Part shown: positions 1 to 11,847 of the stretch, piece by piece
Layout of the letters: each line of letters starts with the position of its first letter
Numbering within the stretch: position 1 is the first letter of the stretch
DNA from: Filobasidium wieringae
Lineage: Eukaryota; Basidiomycota; Tremellomycetes; Filobasidiales; Filobasidiaceae
DNA length: 64,000 nucleotides
Direction of reading: 5' to 3'
Assembly: GCA_001600055.1 (NCBI GenBank)
Contig: BCIV01000001.1
Span: forward strand, 248,001-312,000
Program-made: the position numbers and the translations under genes
The notes under the pieces: model-generated
The model's database searches: none
Seen by the model: only the letters and a program-made list of their open reading frames with translations
What the model was told of the DNA's origin: nothing

Positions 1-426
1 CCTCGTTCGTATCAGTCTATCCACGTTGTTGTTTGTCTGGATCTAATGCTATTGCTCTTCTATAGTATTCAAACTCTGTTCAAGCGTATCGGTGACCAGT
101 TCTCTGCCATGTTCAGGCGTAAGGCTTTCTTGCACTGGTACACTGGTGAGGGTATGGACGAGCTGTAAGTATCACTTAGCAGAGAACCTTCGCAGATTTC
201 AGGCACTGATTCAGCGAACGATATCGCAGTGAGTTCACTGAGGCCGAGTCCAACTTGCAAGATCTGGTTGCCGAGTACCAACAGTACCAGGACGCCACTG
301 CCGACGACGAGGACATCATGTACGAGGACGACGTGAGTATCAGGCGGCTTCATACTGGTACACCGAATGGTTCTAACTGTGTTTCTTACGTTCCTTTAGA
401 TGCCCCTTGAGGAGGAGCAGATGTAA
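1..426 (+). CDS. TUB2: Beta-tubulin, C-terminal exons (5' end outside window)
   Basis: These are the last three coding exons of beta-tubulin, the GTP-binding subunit of microtubules: 66-164, 230-332 and 400-426. Bases 1-65 read as the end of an intron closing in TATAG. The translation runs through the family signatures [52 protein letters not shown] and DATADDED. It ends in a short acidic tail finishing EEEQM before TAA at 424-426. The tail carries an unusual IMYEDD insertion before MPLEEEQM; such tails are modified and bind motors in other species. Introns of 65 and 67 nt have GTAAGT and GTGAGT donors and keep the frame. The family call is essentially certain. Confidence 0.96.
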
Positions 427-850
427 AATCATCTCGCCTCAGCCTTGCACACTCAATCTCTACCTTGCCTTCCGACGCATCAGATCGGACTTGACGACAT
501 TTCTCTCATCGACTCCTTTGAAACGCTTAAACCGAGTTGATCGACAACACATTCTTTTCATTTTTTTTCTGGCATGTCTTGCTGCAACGGTCATCCGAGG
601 ATTTGGCCAGCCTCGTGTCTCTTATGAGACGGATCTCTGGTTGTTTAGCGGTGTCTTATTTTGGACTTGTTTCGCCTTCTCAAAATGTTACGAAGATCCA
701 TGACGATTATCTCAATGACGATTGGCGAATGCGAACATCCAATTTGTTCTGGTCATATCTATTGATCGTAAAAGACCTCGTTCATGTTGGGTATACAACG
801 GCAAGCGGCAAGCTTTCATATTACATAGCGATTATATCCAGGATTGCAAA
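427..850. other. 3' flanks of beta-tubulin and RGG protein genes
   Basis: This 424-bp stretch lies between two convergent genes. Short open frames here match no family and show no splice structure. It is best read as two facing 3' untranslated regions; nothing else is seen. Confidence 0.6.
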
Positions 851-1291
851 TCAGGTCTGAATTGACGAGGCCTTGGAGGACAAGCTGGCCCATGGATCCT
901 CGAAGAATTTTTCGTCATAGTAAGCCGTACCTTGACCAGTCTAAGAGTAGACACTACACTGTCAGTACGGATATCAAACTGATCGACAGGACCGCGTACT
1001 GACGTTCATTGGTCTGCCTTCCCCTCCGAATCTTCCCCCTCTGTAACCCTGGTCACCCGTTCCCCGTCCTCTACCTCCTCTGCCACCACCGCCTCTGCCA
1101 CCGCGATAAGGTTTAGTCCCCATCCGAGCGTCGTTGCTCACTCCTCTTGCTCCACCTCGACCCCGAGGTCGTCCGCCCCCTCGAGATCCTCCTTGATTTT
1201 GGTTTGACTGATTGGGTGAAGTGGATGAGCTTGGCTCCGCGAATTTGGAGGATGTCGAGCCAAAGGCAGCGGGTAAACCCATGGACTCCAT
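851..1291 (-). CDS. Small RGG-box protein with conserved C-terminal EDPW motif
   Basis: Two exons read on the minus strand, 1004-1291 then 851-940, joined by a 63-nt intron (donor GTCAGT, acceptor CTTAG) in phase 0. They encode 125 residues. The N-terminus is MESMGLPAAFG, the middle is an RG/RGG-rich block (about residues 35-85) of the kind that binds RNA and is arginine-methylated, and the C-terminus is YYDEKFFEDPWASL. The intron was accepted because it brings this last motif, out of frame upstream, into frame just before a TGA. Short LP-x-FG starts and EDPW ends occur in conserved small eukaryotic proteins of unknown role, but I cannot name the family. The gene faces SYF2 head-to-head across 262 bp. 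A small upstream exon that moves the start is possible. Confidence 0.72.
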
Positions 1292-1553
1292 GATATACTG
1301 TAATTTGGAATTGTAAAGCTCTGACTAGTCTGGAAGAGTCGGATGTCGTGCGGGTAGTGAGCATTATTGTTGTACGGGCCTGATTATGGTAGCTGATAAT
1401 CCATCGATCATGGTTTACTCGTTATTTCCACCTTAGGCGAACCCAAGCACAATCTATCGTCTTCAATACGAAGACGATGTTGTCATCTATTTTGATGCGT
1501 GGACGATCTCCTTAGTCCGAGTCCTGACTGAACCAAATCCACGAATAATCAAA

Positions 1554-2860
1554 ATGCCCAGAACCACAAGATCCAACAAATCTACCGCTCCTTCTCCAGT
1601 TCCCCTGTCCGACCTGGCGTCAGAGAAAGCTCACGACACGCTAGAAAGGGCTGTAGAGGAGACTGGGATCGAGGTCGAGGGGATTTCTGATGTGCAGCCG
1701 GAGAAGGGAGACAAGGGAAAGGGGAAAGCTGTTGATGAACCTGAGACTGTGGATGAACCTGAACTAAAAGCTGGAGGGAAGGCAACTGCTGAGGAAAGGC
1801 TTGCGAAACTGAAAGAGTTGAGACTGAGGATGGTGAGTGATCCCTTTCAACTATCATTCCGTCTATGCACTGATGGTTCTGCTCCTTTGTGTGTATCACC
1901 TCGTGACAGAACCAATCCACCCAAGCCAACCGAAAATCCATGATCGAGGACCATCAAAAGACGAAGACAACTGCTAAGGAAATCGCTCGACTAGAAAAGG
2001 CTCGTAAACTCGCAGAAAACCTTAGGGAGAAGATAGATGCGAGTGAGAATGGGGTTGATATGGAAAGGAAGAGGAACTGGGAGTGGACCATCGAACAGAA
2101 TGAGGGTTGGGAGAAGAGGGAGGCTCTTAAATCGGAGAAGAGCAAGTTTGAGTTCGATGGTATGTCTACTTTGCCTTCAATATGCATGCTTTTGTTGTTG
2201 TTCAGGATTGCTGATCGTCGCCAGTCCTTCCTTGAACGACCTCCCTCCATGTGCAGACCGAGACTCTTCCGCTCAACGAAAATATACTCGCGATACCACC
2301 AAGCTTAATCCAGATCTGATAGCTTACAACCGTCAGAAGGAACAAGCCTTGGGTCTTGCTCCTGGCACAATCGTACCCGTCAATGCCAAAACGGTCGAAG
2401 GCTCTACTGCTCTTACTGCACGCAGCAAGAGGGATGTCTCCAAGGCTGTTGGAGCTATGGAGAACCTGTATAGGGACGCCAACACTTTGGCCTATGGGGA
2501 TAATAAGGCTAGCGATGAGGCTATCGACCGGGTTGTAGGGAAGATCAACGAGGAGTAAGTCTCGCGTTGGGTCGGTATTGAATGATACAGGCTGATGGCT
2601 GGGGTGATTTGACTCTGTTAGGACTGGTCGAAGACACAAGGCTATGCGAAAGAGGAAGGCGGATGACGAGGATGGTGATATCACGTATATCAACGAGGCT
2701 AACAAGGTGTTCAACAAGAAAATCAACCGATACTTCGACAAGTACACTACCGAGTAAGTATCATTTCAGTTGTGTAGTGTCGAACCTGATGACTGACCAG
2801 TATGAACAATCTAATCCTTACAGGATCCGAGCCAACTTTGAACGTGGTACTGCTTTGTAA
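1554..2860 (+). CDS. SYF2: Pre-mRNA splicing factor Syf2
   Basis: Five exons (1554-1832, 1910-2159, 2257-2554, 2622-2753, 2824-2860) encode 331 residues. Syf2 is a subunit of the Prp19/NTC-containing spliceosome that acts around the first catalytic step and in release of Prp2. The C-terminal half is diagnostic: QRKYTRDTTKLNPDLIAYN, LYRDANTLAYGD, then DGDITYINEANKVFNKKI, and the ending RANFERGTAL, the typical terminus of the family. The N-terminal 95 residues are low-complexity and charged, followed by long alpha-helical Lys/Glu segments. All four introns are 67-102 nt with GT-AG ends, and the frame is kept throughout. ATG 1554 is the first in-frame start after stops. Confidence 0.95.
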
Positions 2861-3609
2861 GGTTCATCCCAAGAACGAGCGTGTAGTATTTACCAATATG
2901 TATCTGAGAGATCTGAAACGGCGGAGATCACGCAGTGGGCTTTGCTCTAACGAAATGAGGGTGCTTGTTGTGCGAGTGTTTCGTGTGGGATGACGTTGAA
3001 TGGCTTAGTATGCGTCCCCCTGGCCGGGCCCCTGAGATCATCAGATGCCGATTCGCTTACCCAATTGATCCGGTTTTCATCCGCGGTGTGCGTGTGTCTG
3101 CCTATTATCGAGCCTGGGGGAAGCGCGTAGTCAACGCTCTCATCTCAGAAGGGGTGATCGTTCTCCATGCACCGATTTGTTTATTCGACTTACTGAACAG
3201 GTCAATACACTACATCATATACATCACCACCATCACCACCCTTTATCGTCCTAAACAAGTACCACCAAATCACACTGATCTCTGTGATCGAGCGGTAGTA
3301 AGCTTCCTCAAGAAAATTTCCGTCGGAACAGCGTACTGGAGGATCGATATTATCAATCACAACAAGCGAGATCGACCAACAGTCGAGCAGTTGATCTGGC
3401 TCACCGTTCCTACTTTCTGCTCTTCGACGGGACAAGCTTCGCTCTCTCAGTTGATCTGCTACCTGTGAGCAAGCAGTAGGCATTCTGGCGGATAGCAAGG
3501 CAGACAAGGAAGCGAGATTTTCGACTTCCTTTTCGATATTCCAGCAACAACCATCGCTACCCCTAATCTGGTTCAATCCAAAAGAAATCACTACCAATTA
3601 TCGACTCAG
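2861..3609. promoter_or_regulatory. SYF2 3' flank and LCB2 upstream region
   Basis: This 749-bp gap between same-strand genes holds no convincing coding frame. It has a short CAC/ATC-rich patch near 3219-3241 and a pyrimidine-rich stretch before the LCB2 start. It probably carries the SYF2 3' end and the LCB2 promoter and leader. Confidence 0.5.
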
Positions 3610-6529
3610 ATGCCTTCCAGTATCAGCATCCCTTTCACTCGTTCCAAGCATTCTTCTCAATCGGATCATATCCGAACGTCATCACTCTCTCAACGATCAT
3701 CTAGCCCTACGCTTCCCCCTTCTTTATCGTCTACTCCTCCTCAAGCACTGCCTTTGAGACCGGAGATGACACCCCCTAATCCTCCTCATTCTCATACCAC
3801 TCGATCAAGCAGACAGACGAGCGCTAAAGCTAGCCTGATGAACGTTTTGGGACCTAGAGAAGACGAGAATGGGAACACCAGCAATGGATCTCCTGTGGAG
3901 TACGGAACGGACGACATGGGTATCCCGGTCAATGCGTACGGGCACATCAAGCCTGGTTTACCTAGCAATGCTTCGTTCGTCACTACATCCACTGCATCAA
4001 CCAAACAACTCCTCACTCCGACCGAGGATGACATCCCCTTACCTTACCCCTATCTAAACCCCAAAACCGCTAAACAAAACCTACCTTACTCATTTGGAAT
4101 TCATCCTACCGCTCAACGTGAACCAGATATCTTGGACCGCCAGACTACCCTCCTCCATTCCAAATTCGATAATCTCTCTCATCAAAACAACCACCATCAG
4201 CTTCACGTTAGCAGTGTCCTTCCTGAGAATCTTCTCCCCATCTTAGAGAAACCTCTTATGATCGGACATGGGCATAACGGAGGTTACGGATTCCCAGCGA
4301 CTGGGTCGGTCAATGGAGTATGGGGAACGAACAAGAGTGGAAACAGGCATTCGGAGTTTGGTTGGGATGGGAATCAGAACTGGAGATATACTAGTCAAGT
4401 GAGTACCCCTATTGATCGATTGTTTAGATTGGCATCAGAGAGGCCGAGGGACCGTATCCTTACTGATCAAAAACATGATGCTGATCACCCCTTCGATTGA
4501 TCCTGTAGTATAACCCTAAGAACAAGGAGCCCGAAGAGAAGGAGCCGACTTACTTCTGGTTGTTGACGACTTATTTCAGGTAAATAGCCGTTCTACGCTT
4601 GGGCCTTGACCTTATATGCTAACTGGGCGATTCACCCTGTAGTTACTTGGTGCTGATTTCGATGGGCCACTTGAGGGATTTCTGGGGAAAGAGGTTTAAC
4701 AAGAAAGAATTTGCTCATTTGATGCCGCAAGATGTAAGTATTTTGTATCAGCCCTTGAATTTTGATCGTGTGACTTACGTGACCCTATTATCTTCTCAGG
4801 GTTACGCTGCTCTGATGTCCGACTTCGATTCCTTTTACACACGTCGACTGAAACTTCGTCTTGATGACTGCTTCTCTCGTCCTACTGCTGGAGTTGCCGG
4901 ACGAACCGTTACTTTGCTCGATCGTGTCAGCAACAATCAACACAAATCATTCGAGTTTACTGGAAATAAAACTCGAGCTTTGAACATCTCTTCTTACAAC
5001 TATCTCGGATTTGCTCAAGCTACTGGAGGATGTGCCGATGCGGTCGAAGCTGGTATACGCAAGTACGGTGTCTCTGCGGGAGGAGCGAGGTTGGAAGCTG
5101 GTACCCTCGACTTGCACGTTCAGGCTGAGAAACTCGCTGCGCAATTCATCGGTACTGAAGATGCCATGATCGTCTCGATGGGTTTCGCTACCAACTCGAC
5201 TACCATTCCTGCCCTTGTGGACAGGGGTTGCCTTGTCATCTCGGACGAGTTCAACCATTCTTCTATCCGATTCGGAGTTAGGTTGTCTGGGGCCAGCGTC
5301 AGGACTTTCAGGCACAATGACATGAAGGCACTCGAGAGGCTTTTGAGGGAGTCCATCAGTCAGGGACAGCCAAGGACCCACAGACCTTGGAAGAAGATTC
5401 TCGTTATTGTTGAGGGGTTGTACTCGATGGAGGGTTCTATGGTTCACCTACCTGAATTGATCGTGTTGAAGGAGAGGTACAAGGTAAGCATAAGCAAGCG
5501 GTAAACGTTACAACCGTTACTAATACTCTTACTACGTAGTTCTATCTATACGTTGACGAAGCTCATTCCATTGGTGCTCTGGGACCTAACGGACGAGGAG
5601 TCTGCGATTACTTTGGGGTGGATCCTAGATGCATTGATATCTTGATGGGAACTTTCACAAAGTCGTTCGGTGCCTCTGGTAAATCATAAAACATGAACTC
5701 CTTCTCCGAAATATAAAGTCTGACAGATCTTATATTGCAGGTGGTTACATTGCTGGTAGCAAGGAGACTATTGATCGTCTTCGTATCAAGTCTCATTCGA
5801 TGTGTTATGCTGAAGCCATGACCCCGCCGGTCGTGACTCAGATCGTTGCATCCATGGCTTCCATCATGGGCGTCTCCCCTCCTCTCACTGCGGCATCCAA
5901 TTCACCTGTTCATAAACCTACACTATCGCTACACGCTTCGTCCTCCGATACCGATCTTCCCGCTTTGACTATGGCGTACGAACCTGGCCCTCCCGTTTAT
6001 GGACCAGCTCCTGCTTCTTACCTGCCTAACTGGCTACACCTTCCACCCGCATTGCTAAACGGTACTGAAGGTCGCGAAAGGTTGAGGCGACTCGCTTTCA
6101 ACTCGAGATACTTGAGCTCTGGATTGAGGAAGCTAGGGTTCATCATCAGCGGTCACCGAGATTCGCCCATCGTACCCTTGTTCTTGTTTCACCCTGGAAA
6201 GATGCCCATCTTCTCGAGGATGATGCTGGAGCGTGTAGGAAAGGACAGGACCCCAGTGGTCGTGGTAGTTGTTGCCTATCCGTAAGTTTGTGCTTTTCCA
6301 CCTTGTGATAGACAATACATATTCACGCTTCCTTCGATACAGCGCTACCCCGTTGATCTCGTCTCGAGTCCGTTTCTGCCTTTCAGCCGCTCATACCAAG
6401 CACGATATCGATCTCATTCTCCGTGCTTGTGACGAAGTTGGTGATATCCTTGATCTCAAGACTGGAAAGCATAGATGGACCGTTGAGGAGGTCATCCGCC
6501 GTGCCGAAGAGCTCGTTCATGAGGACTGA
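3610..6529 (+). CDS. LCB2: Serine palmitoyltransferase subunit 2 (Lcb2)
   Basis: Seven exons (3610-4398, 4509-4579, 4643-4733, 4800-5483, 5540-5678, 5741-6281, 6343-6529) encode 833 residues. With Lcb1 the enzyme condenses L-serine and palmitoyl-CoA to 3-ketosphinganine at the ER, the first step of sphingolipid synthesis. A hydrophobic helix sits at about 274-292 ([19 protein letters not shown]). The aminotransferase fold follows: [25 protein letters not shown], the DEFNHSS and [11 protein letters not shown] motifs, and [12 protein letters not shown] with the PLP lysine at about K586. All six introns are 56-110 nt and keep frame. The first exon adds roughly 210 Ser/Pro/Thr-rich residues ahead of the helix compared with usual Lcb2 proteins (about 560-600 residues). 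Confidence 0.96.
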
Positions 6530-6867
6530 GCGTTCGGACACATGGACGAATTTCTGTCTCTCGCCAAAGCCTGAAACGATACATGGGGTGCAAAGAGCCT
6601 TGATAATGACGAACGCTTTTGTTCCTTCTTCGTAATACTTCTCGATCTGTTTCTTTTTGTTCGCATGGGGATCTTCCATGATCTACATTGTAGCCTAGCG
6701 ATGATCATCGAATCATTCATCATTTCTTAAAGCTCGTCATGAATCGATCATATCCTCAGCATCGACCACCCGATATCTAGAGAATCAACATTTGCTATAT
6801 ACCTATCGGTATCAGGAGGTCTGTGGGGCGGTCAACCCTGAAAGACCAGGAATCAATACCGTCTACT
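6530..6867. promoter_or_regulatory. LCB2 3' flank and methyltransferase gene upstream region
   Basis: No coding frame is supported in these 338 bp. The open frame of the methyltransferase extends upstream of 6868 but only from a GTG codon, so ATG 6868 is taken as the start. Confidence 0.5.
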
Positions 6868-9452
6868 ATGTTTCACACAACCCAACGCGCAATCACAGAA
6901 CCAGTCTGTGTCACCGAACAAATCTATCCCTATATCTCCGAACCTCTCGCAGCAGCAAAAATCAGCTTCCCTACTTCAGACCCTGCCACTTGCGCCACTT
7001 GGATAGGCTCAGGGGCTACGAGTACAGCACAGAAACGACTCACTACGGTAACACCAAAGTTGCTGCTCACAATCAAACGATCAAACTCGACCGGAGCGAT
7101 TACAATCTATTACTCCGGAGGTCCTGAGCAATTGGAATTTTGCGTAAGAGTAGGAGATGTCGTTGAGTATAAAACCACTGAACATTCAGGATTCGGTAAA
7201 ATATGGTCGATTGGACCGGGTCACAAGCGTGACTTGGAGATACACCTACAGTTTTGGAGACATGACATGAAGGGCCTGACTCATGGTCATCCCGGACGTC
7301 TCCATCAACTTGAGACACATACACTTACAAACGAATTAAGGCCATCTCATATCGTGAGAAAACTTGATATCATATACGAAGCCCTTGAAGCGGGAAAAGC
7401 TCATCCGGTCCTCGCATCGGCCACAAGCTATATATGTTCACATCGGTGAGTCAAAATCGTTTGTCAAGCGGTTAATCAACCCGCCTAGCTGACTTCGATT
7501 CTGGTCAAGATTTATTGAAGAGAACAATAGTTATATCACTATTCCTGTTAACGAATCTGAATGTCCAGGCTGTCTCAAATCGCGCCGCTCTGGGATCAAA
7601 TATCTGGCGAACGATATTGTGAGGTATCAGCCGTTTGGCGAGACCTCAAGTAATCTTGGCATTCTTTTGCACGTTGTCAATACAACCTGCCGGATCCTAC
7701 CTCTCTCCCGCTGGGATACATTCCTTGACCGAGACGGATTGGCCGATATTGAGGCATTCCGCAGAGACAACAAGTTGTTCTATGTCGACAAGAGCGCAAA
7801 GGCCTTGTTACTGAAGAAAGATCGGATCCATGGCAAAGCCGAACTAATCGGATTATCCAGGATTGCGGAACTTGGAGCAGCTATTCGAGAAAAGACGCTG
7901 GCAACGCAGAGCGACTTCTGGATTGGGCAGGTTTTTGTCGCAAAATCCGAGAACATCTTCTCCTTGATTGATACCGATAGTGTCGATCGACTTTGGCTCT
8001 CGTCGGAGAAACAGAATATTTGGGCACACAGACAAGGATGGCTCCGACATCTGCGTTTTGATGCATTGAAACTGGACCATGAGGGCCTCAAGGCTCGTTG
8101 TATAGAAGCGGTCGTATTTCGCCAGGAGGTTGGTTCTAAGATCGCGATAATCGATTGCTGCGCGGGAGTAGGAGCTTTCAGTGCTGGACTAGTCAACTCT
8201 GCAGGGGCGGTAGTTCCACTAGCGATTGAAAATAACCCTTCTGTAGCGCAGAGTTATGCGAGATTGCATCCAAATACGCTCGTCTTGGACAAAGGTGCTG
8301 CATTTGCAGCCCAAAACTGGTCAACAATCAAGGCACGAGCCGGTCTAGACAAGTATGACCATACGATTCTACAAGCTGGCATTCCTTGCCAGCCATTCTC
8401 TAGGGCAAACCGCAAACCGCAACATGACGACCCGCGCTGCGGCGTGTTGTTCGAAGTTCTAAGTCTTCTCCAGGTCTCTCGAGCTTCGTATCTGCTACTT
8501 GAGTGTGTGGAAGGTATACTCCATCATGTCAGTGTTCCGGAGGGTAGGAGTCGCTCCGAGCCTGTTGGTCAGCTTTGGTCTCTGGCGCTCCGAATCATAA
8601 TGGACATGGGCTACCAGGTCTCGATCAATGTGCATCAGGGAGCCAACTATGGAGTTCCCCAAGATAGGAAAAGGGTGTTCATCTGGGCTGCTAAGAAAGA
8701 ACTCATCCTTCCTGCGCCCCCGCCTCCTATCTACTCTTTCTTCAAAAGTATAGGCGACCGCTGGTTGAGTAACATGAGGATATCACCTCAGAACTGTATG
8801 GGAGCGGTATTACCATCTGTTCGGAGGATGGACGCTCTGTCAGACTTGCCTAAGTTCAATGCTCGGGAGTGAGTGTCACAATCCCTTAGCCCGGACCAAA
8901 GATGGCTTACTGAAGAATTTCCGTTTAGAGCATTTCACGGCACAGAGCGCTCTCAGTTTTATGGATTCCTCACTAAGAAGTCATATGGACATCCGCCACG
9001 CAACAACTACCAGCTGTGTATGCGAGACGAGCTTGTGAAAAGAGTATCGGAGCAGTACTGCCATGTACCTACGTTGGATGCATGGGAACGAATGGAACAA
9101 GAGCAGATGTCTAGGAAAGATGTCTTCCCAACTCTTACGACTTCTAGACCCCTCATACATCCTGACGAAAAAAGACCTCTAAGCAGGCGAGAGATCTGCC
9201 GGATAACCGGTATACCGGACAGTATAGCACCCCGCCTTCGTGAGACCTGTACAGAGAATGAGCTCATCGAAGAGTACACGCACGTAAGTGATGCGATATA
9301 GACGTTCTTTTCCAAAGCTTAGTATCACGTTGCGACTTTGATCCTAGATCCGTCTTCTTGCAGGCAACGCAGTTCCTGTACAGCTCGCTGAAGCTCACGG
9401 CCGAGCGCTTATTCAAGCGATCGGACGTTTCTATGGTCGCGAGTTGATCTGA
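6868..9452 (+). CDS. dnmtX: BAH-domain DNA (cytosine-5) methyltransferase, DnmtX-like
   Basis: Four exons (6868-7445, 7510-8868, 8939 corrected to 8929-9283, 9348-9452) encode 798 residues. About residues 105-200 resemble a BAH domain (VRVGDVVEYKT, then ELRPSHIVRKLDIIYEA). A second BAH-like or linker region begins near residue 220 (IKYLANDIVRYQPFG), after a CPGC pair. The C-terminal catalytic domain has motif I at about 407 (DCCAGVGAFSAGL), motif IV with the nucleophile C486 (GIPCQPFS), motif VI with E524 written ECV instead of ENV, motif VIII (QDRKRVFIWA, about 577) and motif X after the last intron (GNAVPVQLAEAHG, about 770). The enzyme transfers methyl groups from SAM to DNA cytosines. BAH plus catalytic domain without a Snf2 ATPase excludes the Dnmt5 maintenance enzyme and fits DnmtX. 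The gene is intact, with no stop or frameshift. Confidence 0.9.
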
Positions 9453-9552
9453 CTACCGCGCACGAGCATCTTACGAATGGAGGATGAGCAGATCGACTGG
9501 ATGAGTAAATAGATATACACGACAGAATGCGACCGGGCTCGGATGATCATCG

Positions 9553-11847
9553 TCAAATCCGTAAACTCTCTCCGTTCTTTGCCCATTCTTCTGCTTCTAA
9601 AACCATCTGTCGCTTGTTCTTGAGCTCTTCTTCGCCCCCCTCAGTTGCCCCTTCAAACACGAATTCTACGCTCAGCATAGCCCTTGAATAATCACCGACT
9701 GTACGCCCAGTTATAATGCTCGTTTTTCGTGCTTCCGCAGGCCAAATCCATCGGGAACCAGGCCCTTTGGTTGTTGTGATATATGGTAAGCCATGTATTC
9801 GGCTTGTCTCGGATGTAGTGGGCTGTGTATCGAGTGATATATGTGGCAAGTTGGTATGCGCCTGTTATGGATCGTCGCGTCAGCTCTGGTCGTAAGAACA
9901 CCTGAAGTTGAAAGCGAGAGTCGACGCACTTCGAAGACTCCAACGGCTTTTCCTGCTTCGAACCGTCTTGCTCTGTCACGCTTACGCTTCATAGTCTCCT
10001 TAGGCGTTTCAACCACGACTTGGCCATAATCTCGTTGACCGGAACTGAGCGCATCAATATTGAGTGATCCATCCTCTTTCTCCACATTATTATCCGCCTG
10101 GATGCGTTGTCGGAAGGATTCGTCATGCAGGTATAGTTGTTCTACTTTGTCCTCACTTGGTATTTTGAGGGGTGTTTTGCGAGTAGCAGCTGTCTTCGCG
10201 TCTTCTTCGTCCCCCTCCAAATCGAGATCTGCTCGCTTAGACAGCCCTGCGACCTGTCCATATTGGGTATGCCAAGCGAACAATCCTCTTGCCTCTCCAA
10301 GATCCATCATCCTCTCCAGTCTTTCGCTCTTCATCTGATCTTCCCACTGACGTGCTGTCGAGGCCATCTTCCACATCCAATTGTCCGGACCAATCCCTCT
10401 GCTAACCAGTTTAGCCCGCTTGTTTCCGTACCCTGCACCAGTCCACGGGTCTATACCATCGTCTCCCCAATGAGTCGTTGGTCCGCCGGCCGTATAGAAA
10501 GGTGTACCGATCGCTCGCTCTTCACCACCACGATTCGCTCGTTCGCCAGGTTCTTCGCGTCGAATGGGTGGTACTACACTGCCGGATTCTATACCATCTT
10601 GCTCACACTTCTCTAATGCGGAATCTTCGAAATAATCATCTACTACGTGTCTTCCATCTAGTAGAAACGAATACAAGCGATCAGCACACTATACCAATTG
10701 AATCTCAATCCGCCTCACTTACTTTTGATGATCCTGGCTCCCATGTATTTGAAGATATTGCGAGCCGCATAGATAGTGACCGGTCTCCCATTGTGAAAGT
10801 TTGATCCTCCAACAAAGCCTTGCTTCAATAGCATGACCTTTTCGGTCTCGCTCAAATAGGCTTTGACCAAGAATTGAAACCGCCGCGCGAGCAAGGAAGA
10901 ATCGGTGTGGCCCGCTGCTTTCGCAACGTCGATACCGAGCATGTAGAGTTTGGTGGAGTTCGGCCGTTCTGGGCAGACAAAGGTATCTACTTTATATTCT
11001 CGGTCTATACGGAAAGGAACGGTAAGACTACCGTTCAGGTCGATCCTAAAGGATATCGTGGCTAACAGCTTACCTCCCAGCAATTGCCCATTCTCATCAA
11101 CCTTCTCATCCCCCTTTTCGTCATCTTCCATAGCTACTTCGTCATCTATCACCTCATATGCAACCCCTCGAACTTTGTGAATCCTGAAAGAGTCTGTTCA
11201 ATTGCAAAGGTCGAGCTATTTCATAAGCCGAAAACACGCCGTAATGGCCAAGGTAAAGTATACTGACGTCTAGGCTCTTCCGAAATTTGTCTCGAATCCA
11301 TTCCATCTTCCCCTGCCTCATCATCCGGCGATCCCGCTCTACTTTGTCTGATTAATTTTGATGGTCGTCCTCTACCCCTTCCTCTTCCTCTTCCCCTTGT
11401 ACGAGGTTGATTTCTCGACGGCACCAGTGGTTTGGGATTCCGTCGGGAAGGAGTACCTGTCTCCTCGTCCAGTTCTGCTTCTTCCTCATCTTCCTCATCT
11501 ACCTCTTGATCCGCGTCGTCTATCAGACATACGGAAATATCGTCAAATGCAGTTCCTAATTCTCAATGACCGCTTTGTTACTAACCAGCCGCGTCCTTCA
11601 TGATCACATCCTCATTTTCCTGAGGATCGTCAACATCAACCAGATCCTCTGCCTTAACGTCTTCATCCGAAGAACCTTCTAAATCATCCGTCCCTACAGG
11701 AACCTCCGCATAAGAGACTTTCTTCGCCAGCGCCCTTCTCCTGGACGTTGTCGAGATTGTAGGCAGGTCAATGGGTTGGCTGGAAGCGGAGATGGCTGCA
11801 GATGCAGCCGCAGCTGCTGAACGTCTGGTTCTTGTGGAATAGCTCAT
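9553..11847 (-). CDS. RSC7: Rsc7/Swp82 (Npl6)-family chromatin remodelling complex subunit
   Basis: Five exons on the minus strand (11586-11847, 11268-11519, 10723-11193, 9930-10657, 9553-9861) encode 673 residues. The family is the CRC_subunit (Rsc7/Swp82) of RSC and SWI/SNF nucleosome remodellers. Exon 1 is Ala/Ser-rich then acidic. Exon 2 carries an AT-hook-like run (RGRGRGRGRGRPSK). The core reads EVIDDEVAMEDDEKGDEKVDENGQLLGG and TKLYMLGIDVAKAAGHTDS (split here to short pieces), then ARNIFKYMGARII and GRHVVDDYFED, as expected of the domain. The C-terminal HTNLPHISLDTQPT is also family-like. One junction is ambiguous: exon 2 can end at 11268 (GTCAGT, used here) or a few bases on at GTATAC, both in frame. 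It is convergent with the methyltransferase gene, 100 bp apart. Confidence 0.88.

Noticed and set aside
407..860. Overlapping plus-strand frames after beta-tubulin
   Set aside because: They begin inside the last tubulin exon or with non-coding composition and are best explained as 3' untranslated sequence.
6823..6867. Upstream extension of the methyltransferase frame
   Set aside because: The extension starts at GTG; the first ATG in frame is 6868.
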